Assembly (NCBI GenBank): GCA_020429905.1
Contig: JAGQKX010000011.1
Location: 1 to 11,723 of the forward strand
Direction of reading: 5' to 3'
Length of the DNA: 11,723 nt
From: a candidate division WWE3 bacterium
GTDB lineage: Bacteria > Patescibacteriota > 4484-211 > JAGQKX01
Position numbers and translations under genes: made by a program. The notes under the pieces are model-generated. The model ran no database searches and was not told the origin of the DNA. It worked only from the letters and a program-made list of their open reading frames with translations. This document shows, piece by piece, positions 1 to 6,046 of the stretch; the first letter of the stretch is position 1; the number at the start of each line of letters is the position of its first letter.

Positions 1-1399
1 CAATCATCTTTTGTTCTTGATTGCCCAACGAACAGAATTTCTTAAGTTCTGTATTATTCATACAGGCATTGTTTCTCGTCTCCGATCCAATATACCTTTC
101 TAACTGTATCTTCCGTGCCGCCTGGACCCGTTTGCGTATTTCTTCCGTACTTTCAGCTTTGGAATTATTTACACCAGAAATAATTTTGTCCACCTCAACC
201 CTTGGGACTTCTATATGAATGTCAATGCGATCCATAATTGGACCACTTAATTTTTTCTTGTACTGCGATATTTGATATTGAGTACATGTACAGGTTCGAT
301 CACCGGACCCATAGAAACCGCAAGGACAAGGGTTTGATGTAGCGACAAGCATAAAACGAGAAGGATACTGTACCGCTCCGGATACTCGACGCAGGTTAAC
401 GACACCATCCTCGACAGGCTGCCGTAGTGATTCAATGACACTACGCGGAAATTCAGGAAATTCGTCCAAAAACAGAACACCGTGATGAGCCAACGAAATC
501 TCCCCAGGATCAAGTTGCTTGCCTCCACCAATTAATCCAGCCCTCGACGTGGTGTGGTGAGGGGATCTAAATGGCCGTTGGTTCATTAAGGGATTCGATG
601 GATCAAGCATACCTGCAACCGAATATATTTTTGATACGTCAACGACTTCTTCTTTTTGCATGGTCGGTAATATTCCCGATAGCCCTCTTGCTAATAACGT
701 TTTACCTGAACCAGGTGGCCCATACATAAAAACGTTATGCCCGCCTGCAGCCGCAATTTCTAATGCTCGTTTCGCTTTTTCTTGGCCATACACTTCTTGC
801 ATATCCACTAAATTTTTTAACTTGTTTATAGGATTAGCCGGCTGGGAATTTTGAGATTCTGTGGATAGTGAATCAAAAGTACGAATACCTGTAACAAGCT
901 CTATAAAATCGGTTATTTTTTCTAATGGAACAATATTTATGTTTTCCACGATAGAGGCTTCCTCAAAATTTTCTTGGGGAATAAAGACATTTTCGAAACC
1001 AAGATCACGTGCTGAGATAACCAGCGGTAAAACTCCTTTAACTCGACGAAGCCCACCATCTAAAGAAAGTTCACCAATAAAAAATGATTTTTCAATAAGA
1101 GGATGCGAATGTATTTGACCACTTGCAACTAAAACACCAATAGCAATTGGCAAATCAAATACGGGGCCTGGTTTCGGCACGTCGGCTGGAGCAAGATTAA
1201 CCGTAATTCGATATTGGGGAAAATCAACTGATGAGTTTATCAGCGCAGATTTTACCCGTTCTTTTGCTTCTTCAACTGCCTTTCCGGGAAGACCGACAAT
1301 TGTAAACCCTGGAAATCCTTTTTTAACAATATCAACCTCTACCTCAACATTGATTCCATCAAGCCCAACAACTGTACCAGAATAAATCCGCGCTAACAT
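1..1399 (-). CDS. comM: ComM/YifB-family AAA+ Mg-chelatase-like helicase, 3' end cut by window edge
   Basis: The reading frame is open from the ATG at 1399-1397 to base 1 (466 complete codons); family members are about 500-510 residues, so roughly the last 40 are outside the window. The N-terminal Lon-protease-like fold of YifB starts MLARIYSGTVVGLDG and contains the typical FTIVGLPGKAVEEAKERV and LAPADVPKPGPVFDLPIA stretches. Walker A is GPPGSGKT at residues 227-234. It is followed by RSPHHTTSRAGLIGGG, Walker B VLFLDEFPEF, and the cysteine-bearing NPCPCGFYG and DRTCTC segments of this family. Characterised ComM is a hexameric helicase that promotes branch migration during integration of transformed DNA; in this organism a natural-transformation role is inference. 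The gene lies 33 bp downstream of rnpB on the same strand. There is no Shine-Dalgarno; an extended -10 lies exactly 6 nt before the ATG, which supports this start and suggests a leaderless message. Confidence 0.95.
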   Translation of the reverse strand, partial: MLARIYSGTVVGLDGINVEVEVDIVKKGFPGFTIVGLPGKAVEEAKERVKSALINSSVDFPQYRITVNLAPADVPKPGPVFDLPIAIGVLVASGQIHSHPLIEKSFFIGELSLDGGLRRVKGVLPLVISARDLGFENVFIPQENFEEASIVENINIVPLEKITDFIELVTGIRTFDSLSTESQNSQPANPINKLKNLVDMQEVYGQEKAKRALEIAAAGGHNVFMYGPPGSGKTLLARGLSGILPTMQKEEVVDVSKIYSVAGMLDPSNPLMNQRPFRSPHHTTSRAGLIGGGKQLDPGEISLAHHGVLFLDEFPEFPRSVIESLRQPVEDGVVNLRRVSGAVQYPSRFMLVATSNPCPCGFYGSGDRTCTCTQYQISQYKKKLSGPIMDRIDIHIEVPRVEVDKIISGVNNSKAESTEEIRKRVQAARKIQLERYIGSETRNNACMNNTELKKFCSLGNQEQKMI

Positions 1400-1405
1400 G
1401 TGCGC

Positions 1406-1414
1406 AGTATACCA
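1406..1414 (-). promoter_or_regulatory. Extended -10 promoter of comM (leaderless)
   Basis: On the minus strand TGG-TATACT (5/6 match to TATAAT plus the TGn extension) ends 6 nt before the comM ATG. No recognisable -35 is present; that position lies in the 3' flank of rnpB. The predicted +1 falls on or next to the A of the ATG. Confidence 0.55.
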
Positions 1415-1432
1415 TATATATTAAAATATATA

Positions 1433-1790
1433 CCAGGAAGAGAGTAAGCCAGATTCTGTTCGCTAGTGTAACTAGTTGATGATCATCTATCTTTGCCTCC
1501 GTCTTCTCTGCTGGACAAGTGGTCTCATGGCGCAGAATTCGGGAGTTGCTGCAGGTGGGATTCCCAATCGCCTAAAAGGCTCGTTTCACGTCAAATCCAT
1601 ATTTTACAAAGTAAAACGTAGGTTTTGACATCGTCACTGTGGGTCTCAGAAAATGTTAATTCATCTTCTGTTTTCAGCTACTTTCGAAGCTGAAACACCA
1701 GACGTTACCGTTCGGGACTTACGTCCCGACCCTCCACTATATGCAGTCTGGACTTTCCTATCCAAAAGGATCGATCATCCTTCTTCCTAG
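1433..1790 (-). ncRNA. rnpB: RNase P RNA, compact bacterial A-like type
   Basis: This is the catalytic RNA of RNase P, which matures the 5' ends of tRNAs. I recognise it from universal helices. P1 pairs CTAGGAAGA (1790-1782) with TCTTCCTGG (1441-1433). P2 pairs GATGATC (1779-1773) with GATCATC (1484-1478). P4 is formed by AGGAAAGTCCAGA near 1745-1759 and CAGAATCTGGCTTAC (1458-1444) and keeps the conserved bulged U. The conserved GTGAAA after P11 (GTCAAA with TTTGAC) is present. P3 is reduced to a tiny ATCC-TTTT-GGAT hairpin, and a CTAG-TTACA-CTAG hairpin (P19-like) sits between P2 and P4. At about 358 nt it is of normal size. The apparent P15 (GCAG/CTGC) encloses a loop in which the GGU that contacts the tRNA 3' CCA is not obvious. 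The ends are set by P1 and could be off by a few nucleotides. Confidence 0.93.
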
Positions 1791-1799
1791 AATCCTATA

Positions 1800-1829
1800 A
1801 TTATATCATTTATCCTGTTAATTCAACAA
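1800..1829 (-). promoter_or_regulatory. Promoter of rnpB
   Basis: On the minus strand there is a perfect -10 TATAAT (1805-1800) with a TGA extension, an 18-bp spacer and a -35-like TTGTTG (1829-1824). The predicted start, near 1793, falls just before the P1 helix of the RNA, as expected for a stable RNA gene. The same TTGTTG/18/TATAAT layout recurs before the GNAT gene. Confidence 0.7.
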
Positions 1830-1859
1830 AACCGGTCTATACAAAAATCCTAAAGAATA

Positions 1860-1865
1860 TATAAT
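1860..1865 (+). promoter_or_regulatory. Putative -10 for the FN3 protein gene
   Basis: A perfect TATAAT on the plus strand lies 44 bp before the ATG at 1910. The -35 position is not convincing and there is no TGn extension, so this is a weaker call than the neighbouring rnpB promoter. It would give a leader of about 38 nt that contains the 1878-1899 hairpin. Confidence 0.4.
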
Positions 1866-1877
1866 AAAAGTACAGAT

Positions 1878-1899
1878 TAACTTTAGAAAATTAAAGTTA
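1878..1899 (+). repeat. Perfect 8-bp inverted repeat in the FN3 gene leader
   Basis: TAACTTTA (1878-1885) and TAAAGTTA (1892-1899) are perfect complements around a 6-nt loop. The repeat ends 10 nt before the start codon, where a Shine-Dalgarno would normally lie, and none is present. It could be a translation-modulating hairpin or a protein operator. Being AT-only apart from one G-C pair, it is only moderately stable. Confidence 0.4.
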
Positions 1900-1909
1900 C
1901 TGAATTTGT

Positions 1910-2767
1910 ATGGATCCGAAATCAAACATCGTGCTACGGGTTTTTAGTTTGATTGTTTTTGTTATCCTAGTACTGCCCATGTTTCCAACTGTGGCAGTTG
2001 CTGATAGTCTCGCCATTAACAATGTTCAAATCAAAAATATCGGTTACACATCCGCCACAATTAGTTGGTATACAAATAGTCCCGCAACGAGTCAGGTCAA
2101 TTACGGAGCGAGTTCAATCGACGAGTACAAATCACCAGAAAGCATCAGTTATACAAACGAACATTCAATTACCATCACTAATCTACGTCCTAACACACGG
2201 TATCAATTTCAGGTAAATTCTAAAACCGAAACGGGATTAACCGACCAAAGCCAGATATTAACCTTCTCAACTCTAGCCTTCAGTTTTGATGAGAGCGTCG
2301 GGAATTTTACCGAATTAAATGCAACGCCAACACCAACTCCGGCTGCCGTAGCCAACACTAATCAATATCAAACATATGCGCCGAATGCATATCAATCTAC
2401 CCAGCCGATCTACATGATCCCACCAATCATTTATCAACAACCGGCATCCGGACAAACATTGGGAGCCCAAACAACCGTGCCAACCCCCACTCCGTTTTTG
2501 ATAAACGGATCTGCAAATGGCAGTACCGTGGAATTGATCAAATCTGGTATTTGGGGCGGAGTTGTATTTCTATCTGTAATCACAATATTCTTTGGAGTCA
2601 TCATGCTGCAGTTCTTTAAAAACCGCAACGACCTTGAAACACTCCGAATCCAACTACTCACAAATCAATCACAACAGGTTGAGAGAACAAATGATACTCA
2701 GGTTAAAAATTCTTATCGTGATATACGAGACAAACAGAAGAAAACTTACTCTTTCGACGTAGGATAA
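1910..2767 (+). CDS. Secreted, membrane-anchored fibronectin type III domain protein
   Basis: The 285-residue product has the layout of a type I surface protein. An N-terminal signal peptide (hydrophobic about 8-26, likely cleavage after AVA at 29-31) is followed by one FN3 / purple-acid-phosphatase-N-like domain at about 35-122. Its hallmarks are YTSATISWYTNSPATSQVNY and NLRPNTRYQFQV. Next come a low-complexity linker rich in T, P, Q, N and Y with TPTPTP (139-144) and PTPTP (191-195) runs, one transmembrane helix at about 214-236, and a charged cytoplasmic tail of about 50 residues. No catalytic motif is visible. The FN3 domain suggests binding or adhesion, or a structural role at the cell surface; this is inference. 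The gene is divergent from rnpB, and its 3' end overlaps the convergent AI-2E gene by 22 bp. No Shine-Dalgarno precedes the ATG. Confidence 0.85.
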   Translation: MDPKSNIVLRVFSLIVFVILVLPMFPTVAVADSLAINNVQIKNIGYTSATISWYTNSPATSQVNYGASSIDEYKSPESISYTNEHSITITNLRPNTRYQFQVNSKTETGLTDQSQILTFSTLAFSFDESVGNFTELNATPTPTPAAVANTNQYQTYAPNAYQSTQPIYMIPPIIYQQPASGQTLGAQTTVPTPTPFLINGSANGSTVELIKSGIWGGVVFLSVITIFFGVIMLQFFKNRNDLETLRIQLLTNQSQQVERTNDTQVKNSYRDIRDKQKKTYSFDVG

Positions 2768-3774
2768 ACACTCGATCGTTTATATTCTTGCCACAGAATC
2801 AACAAAATAACTGATACCGGAATGGCTAACAACGCACCGGCTGTTCCAGAGATCCTTGATCCGACCATAATAGCCAAAATAACGATAAGCGGGTCTAACC
2901 CAACGGCTGATTTCATGACATGTGGAACAACCAAATACTGCTCAAGCTGTTGGATGAAAATGTACAAAGCAACTATTGCAACTGCATGTAACGGTGATTG
3001 TGTTAAAGCCACCATGACAGCCGGGATGGTAGCAACAACCGGACCGATTAATGGAACGATTTCAAGAAGGCCAGCAATAATTGCCAGAGAAGCTGCAAAA
3101 CGGATATTAAGAATCGACAAGCCAATAAAAGAAAACAGACCGATGATAAACATGAGTGTCAATTGTCCTCTCAACCAGGCACCTAGTTTTTTCTCTCCTT
3201 TTTCAACAAATTCAGCGACACGTTCTCGGGATGCTTCAGGGGCAACCAGAGAAACATAATTGATGACTTTGTTCCGTTCGAGTAACAAATAGTAAGAAAA
3301 AACGATCAAGGTAAAAACATCCAGGAGACCACCAAAAACACTCGCTGCCAACTTTAAGACACTCACCGGTGTACTGATGATTTGACCGGAGAAAGTTCTA
3401 AAGATTTCTGGTAGGTAATCTTTTATTTGTATACCGGTTAAGAATTCAGAGAGGTTTAACGAGTGCAATGATTCAGCAAAAACTTCAGGAAGGCTTAAGA
3501 CAAATTCTTGTAGTTGCAAATACACCAGCGGTACCCCACCGAGGAGCAATACACCGAGTAATGTAAAAATAATGATGTACAGGCAGATAATAACAAACCA
3601 ACGTGGAGCGCTAAATTTTTCAAAGAAATCCACCAGAGGATTTAGTGCCGAGGCAATAATAATGGCAATAAAAAGCAATGCCAAAATATCTCTAATTGCA
3701 AACAAAAACCAAATACCTGCTAATACGGCTACTACAGTGAGAACAGATCGGGCTGTAATTGAAATAGGTTTCAT
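2746..3774 (-). CDS. AI-2E/PerM-family multi-pass membrane transporter
   Basis: The 342-residue hydrophobic protein fits the AI-2E transporter (PerM/YdiK/TqsA) family in length and layout. Membrane segments lie at about 11-43 (two) and 58-86. A central extracytoplasmic region spans about 87-148. Further segments lie at about 150-165, 205-222, 225-258, 263-280 and 296-328. Family signatures are visible: GLLEIVPLIGPVVA at 235-248 and QQLEQYLVVPHVMKSAVGLD near 275-294. The substrate cannot be read from sequence: family members include an AI-2 exporter and Na+/H+-antiport-like proteins, so the family name does not prove quorum sensing. The gene starts 16 bp after the miaA stop and is probably cotranscribed. 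It has a real Shine-Dalgarno, AAGGA at 3784-3780, 5 nt before the ATG, which fixes this start. Its 3' end overlaps the FN3 gene by 22 bp. Confidence 0.93.
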   Translation of the reverse strand: MKPISITARSVLTVVAVLAGIWFLFAIRDILALLFIAIIIASALNPLVDFFEKFSAPRWFVIICLYIIIFTLLGVLLLGGVPLVYLQLQEFVLSLPEVFAESLHSLNLSEFLTGIQIKDYLPEIFRTFSGQIISTPVSVLKLAASVFGGLLDVFTLIVFSYYLLLERNKVINYVSLVAPEASRERVAEFVEKGEKKLGAWLRGQLTLMFIIGLFSFIGLSILNIRFAASLAIIAGLLEIVPLIGPVVATIPAVMVALTQSPLHAVAIVALYIFIQQLEQYLVVPHVMKSAVGLDPLIVILAIMVGSRISGTAGALLAIPVSVILLILWQEYKRSSVYPTSKE

Positions 3775-3790
3775 AGATATCCTTAAGTCC

Positions 3791-4741
3791 CTACTGTGAT
3801 GATTCTAACAGTTCTGCAATCTTCTGGTCAAAGGTGTTGTCGGTAATAAAATACCATGAGATTTCTTTATCCCTCCTAAACCAAATAAGCTGTCTTCTAA
3901 TATAGTTTCTCAGCTGAGATTTAATATTCTCCAGTGCCTCAGCTACGGAAATTTCTCCAGTAATGTTCCTAACTACAGGTGAGTAAACAATGCCACTTAA
4001 AATTTTTGTGTCTTTATATCCCAGATCGATAAGTTGACTAACTTCATCGACCAATCCTCCCTGCATTATTTTTTCGGCCCACGCTTCTGCCTTTCGATAT
4101 AAAAATTCTCTCTCAGCCGCTAAACCAATTTTGGTTATCTCAAGAGAATCTTTCAGGGGCGATATAATTTCTGCATTTTTCACTGAACCTTTTGCTTGAG
4201 CGATTTCAAGGTAACGGACCATGCGTTGTTTATTCATGAGTGCATCAGTGTTAAGTTCATTGATGATAATAGGATCGATTTGCCGTAATTCTTCTACAAT
4301 TTTTTCAACTTTTTGATGTTTAGACCAATCGCGAAGTTCGCTATCTGGAGAAACTTCGCTGTACGACGAATCCCCTAAGAGTGCCTCGACATAATACCCC
4401 GTCCCTCCAGCAACAATTGGGACCTTGCCACGGCCTAAAATGTCATGAACTTTTGGTAACGCAGACGAAACAAAATGGGAAACAGAAAAATCCTGATCCG
4501 GATCGACGATATCGTAACCCCAAATAGGGATACCATTAACGACCCACTTTCCACTGTGTTTTTCTAAAGTAGTAATAGCTGAATCACCAAGGGGTTTTTT
4601 ATTAGTGCCAATATCAGCATACGTATATACCTGACGAGAATCAGCCGAAATTACTTCACCATTTAATCGACGAGCTAATTGTAATGCGAGTGATGATTTT
4701 CCAGCACCGGTGGGACCGACAATTGAAATAAGCTTATTCAT
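3791..4741 (-). CDS. miaA: tRNA dimethylallyltransferase (MiaA), divergent
   Basis: MiaA transfers a dimethylallyl group to N6 of A37 in tRNAs that read UNN codons. The N-terminus carries the P-loop GPTGAGKS at 9-16 and the DSRQVY motif at 34-39. DIGTNKKP (43-50) and AGGTGYYVEALL (111-122) follow, and the protein ends with RNYIRRQLIWFRRD (278-291) as in the family. Compared with typical MiaA there is an insertion of about 15 residues around 50-70, GIPIWGYD replaces the usual GIPHHLID, and IVYSP (251-255) stands where a GY-x-E/Q motif is usual. I chose the ATG at 4741 (MNKLISIVGPTG, 316 residues) because it matches family N-termini; an in-frame GTG at 4762 would add seven residues of no family character. 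It lies downstream of HU and 16 bp upstream of the AI-2E gene. Confidence 0.94.
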   Translation of the reverse strand: MNKLISIVGPTGAGKSSLALQLARRLNGEVISADSRQVYTYADIGTNKKPLGDSAITTLEKHSGKWVVNGIPIWGYDIVDPDQDFSVSHFVSSALPKVHDILGRGKVPIVAGGTGYYVEALLGDSSYSEVSPDSELRDWSKHQKVEKIVEELRQIDPIIINELNTDALMNKQRMVRYLEIAQAKGSVKNAEIISPLKDSLEITKIGLAAEREFLYRKAEAWAEKIMQGGLVDEVSQLIDLGYKDTKILSGIVYSPVVRNITGEISVAEALENIKSQLRNYIRRQLIWFRRDKEISWYFITDNTFDQKIAELLESSQ

Positions 4742-4763
4742 ACAGTTAAAAGCGTACCACACT

Positions 4764-4804
4764 TATAGAACAACCCCGACCAACATGGTTCGGGGCGTTC
4801 TATA
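4764..4804 (-). repeat. Strong imperfect hairpin between HU and miaA
   Basis: The lower stem TATAGAAC (4764-4771) pairs with GTTCTATA (4797-4804). After a small internal loop the upper stem CCCCGA pairs with TCGGGG, and it can extend by CCA/TGG with one bulged T. It is the strongest stem-loop seen in the spacer between HU and miaA. No U-tract follows on either strand, so it is not a standard intrinsic terminator. It may be a processing site, a 3'-end stabiliser for HU mRNA or an attenuator before miaA. Confidence 0.55.
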
Positions 4805-4862
4805 TAGTGCTTTGTCCGGGTATACGTCTAAGATTTTTACCCAGGACGTCCTACAAACAAAA

Positions 4863-5135
4863 CTAGCGTACTGATTCCTTTAAAGCTGATCCAGCACGGA
4901 ATGCAGGCGTAGTTTGAGCAGGAATGTGTAATGGGTCTCCAGTCTGTGGATTTCTACCCATTCGAGCTGCTCGCTGACGTACTAAGAATGTACCAAATCC
5001 AGTCAAAGTAACTTTATCTCCTTTGGCCAATGATTCAGTAATGATATCGAGCATAGCATTGAGTGCATCTCCTGCAGCGCGTTTTGTAAGATCGGAACGT
5101 TGTGCTAATTCTTCAATGAGTTCTGATTTAGTCAT
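4863..5135 (-). CDS. HU-family histone-like DNA-binding protein
   Basis: This 90-residue protein is full length for HU/IHF. The N-terminal helical dimerisation part (MTKSELIEELAQRSDLTKRA) is followed by LTGFGTFLVRQRAARMGRNP, the RNPQTG tip of the DNA-binding arm at 61-66, and the C-terminal FRAGSALKESV helix. As a homodimer it bends and compacts DNA and would be the main nucleoid protein; HU rather than IHF is the default call because only one gene is seen. It has its own promoter at 5205-5233 and a strong Shine-Dalgarno, unlike most genes here, fitting high expression. It lies between ymdB and miaA on the same strand. Confidence 0.96.
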   Translation of the reverse strand: MTKSELIEELAQRSDLTKRAAGDALNAMLDIITESLAKGDKVTLTGFGTFLVRQRAARMGRNPQTGDPLHIPAQTTPAFRAGSALKESVR

Positions 5136-5144
5136 GTTTCAATT

Positions 5145-5156
5145 CACCCCCCTTAA
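5145..5156 (-). promoter_or_regulatory. Shine-Dalgarno of the HU gene
   Basis: TTAAGGGGGGTG on the minus strand differs from the full anti-SD complement TAAGGAGGTG only in the G run, and its end lies about 9 nt before the ATG. It fixes the HU start and contrasts with the other genes of the window, nearly all of which lack such a site. Confidence 0.75.
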
Positions 5157-5204
5157 AAGTAAATAGAAAAATAAAGCATTTGCTTTTCTAGTAGTTCGAA
5201 ATCG

Positions 5205-5233
5205 AGATTAACACGGAAACCCTGCTATGTCAA
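5205..5233 (-). promoter_or_regulatory. Promoter of the HU gene
   Basis: A perfect -35 TTGACA (5233-5228) is separated by 17 bp from a weak -10 TAATCT (5210-5205) that has the TGT extension. The -35 overlaps the stop codon of the upstream ymdB-like gene. The predicted start near 5198 gives a leader of about 62 nt that carries the Shine-Dalgarno. HU can therefore be expressed independently of the upstream genes. Confidence 0.7.
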
Positions 5234-6018
5234 GGTATTATCCTATCTACTCGATCTATTTGAACACATTTTCCTTTATTATCAACCTCTACCAAAACCG
5301 CATTAAACACTGCTGTACCAGTCTTAACCCATTCGAATTTTTGCGGATATGGGTACTTAGATTTTTGAATAATGATATTTTTATCGACCCCAATGACAGA
5401 GTCATATGGACCCACCATTCCCAAATCTGTAACGAATCCAGTTTTATTTTCCAGAATTCTTGCATCAATTGTTCCAACGTGCGTATGAGTTCCCGCAACC
5501 ATACTGACCCGACCGGCAAGATAGTATGCCAGCGCGACCTTCTCGGAGGTAAATTCAGAATGAATGTCGACAACAATAGGGAAACCTGTGCCGATATCTT
5601 CGATAATCTCATCAGCTTTTCGGAATACATCGGTTGCACCAACAGGGGGAGTCTCAAAAGTTTTGCCAATGAGGTTGATAATTCCTAGTTTATAGTCATC
5701 TGTCTCAATAACGGTACATCCCCTGCCAAGCACATCATTTGGAAAGTTAGCCGGACGGAGAACCCGCATACCTTCATCCTCCAAAATTTCTTCAACCTCT
5801 TCACCCCAAAAAATATGATCTCCGGAAGTAAAGTAATCCACACCGGCCTGCATCATTTCGTCTAGTGTTTCCACTGTTGCTCCGCGCCCACCGGCAAGAT
5901 TCTCGGCATTAGCAATAACAAAATCAATGGATAGCTCATCTTTGAGTGAAGGAAGAAGTTCGGAAACAGTTTTTCGTCCAAGTCGGCTTACAATATCGCC
6001 GATAAGAAGAATTTTCAT
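5230..6018 (-). CDS. ymdB: YmdB-like metallophosphoesterase (TIGR00282 family)
   Basis: The 262-residue protein matches the YmdB/DR1281 family (about 260-270 residues), cytoplasmic dinuclear-metal phosphodiesterases active on 2',3'-cyclic nucleotides. Visible ligands and motifs are GDIV with D8, NAEN with E39/N40, DIHSEFTSEK with H153, GTHTHVGT with H178/H180, and TDLGMVGPYDSVIG. The motif usually written GNH reads GDH at 66-68, so the metal-ligand Asn67 is Asp here. The gene follows rny by 28 bp on the same strand, the same pairing seen in Bacillus, where YmdB affects RNase-dependent gene expression; a joint role in RNA turnover is inferred. No Shine-Dalgarno is visible, so translation may depend on coupling to rny. 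The symbol is given by family similarity. Confidence 0.92.
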   Translation of the reverse strand: MKILLIGDIVSRLGRKTVSELLPSLKDELSIDFVIANAENLAGGRGATVETLDEMMQAGVDYFTSGDHIFWGEEVEEILEDEGMRVLRPANFPNDVLGRGCTVIETDDYKLGIINLIGKTFETPPVGATDVFRKADEIIEDIGTGFPIVVDIHSEFTSEKVALAYYLAGRVSMVAGTHTHVGTIDARILENKTGFVTDLGMVGPYDSVIGVDKNIIIQKSKYPYPQKFEWVKTGTAVFNAVLVEVDNKGKCVQIDRVDRIIP

Positions 6019-6046
6019 AAATAATTGGCACGGCAGTTACTTTGAT

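Noticed and set aside
21..1118. Several open frames on the plus strand and one on the minus strand in another frame within 21-1118
   Set aside because: They lie wholly inside the comM frame, which shows Walker A/B and family motifs throughout; the others have no recognisable features.
2320..2500. TPTPTP-coding stretches as a DNA repeat array
   Set aside because: These are short low-complexity linker codons of the FN3 protein without a regular DNA repeat unit.
4742..4762. GTG start of miaA at 4762 (seven extra residues MWYAFNC)
   Set aside because: MiaA proteins begin a few residues before the P-loop, as the ATG at 4741 does, and no ribosome binding site supports the GTG.
5230..5232. UGA recoding as in Gracilibacteria/Absconditabacteria
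   Set aside because: The ymdB-like protein ends at this TGA at the usual family length, so UGA acts as stop.
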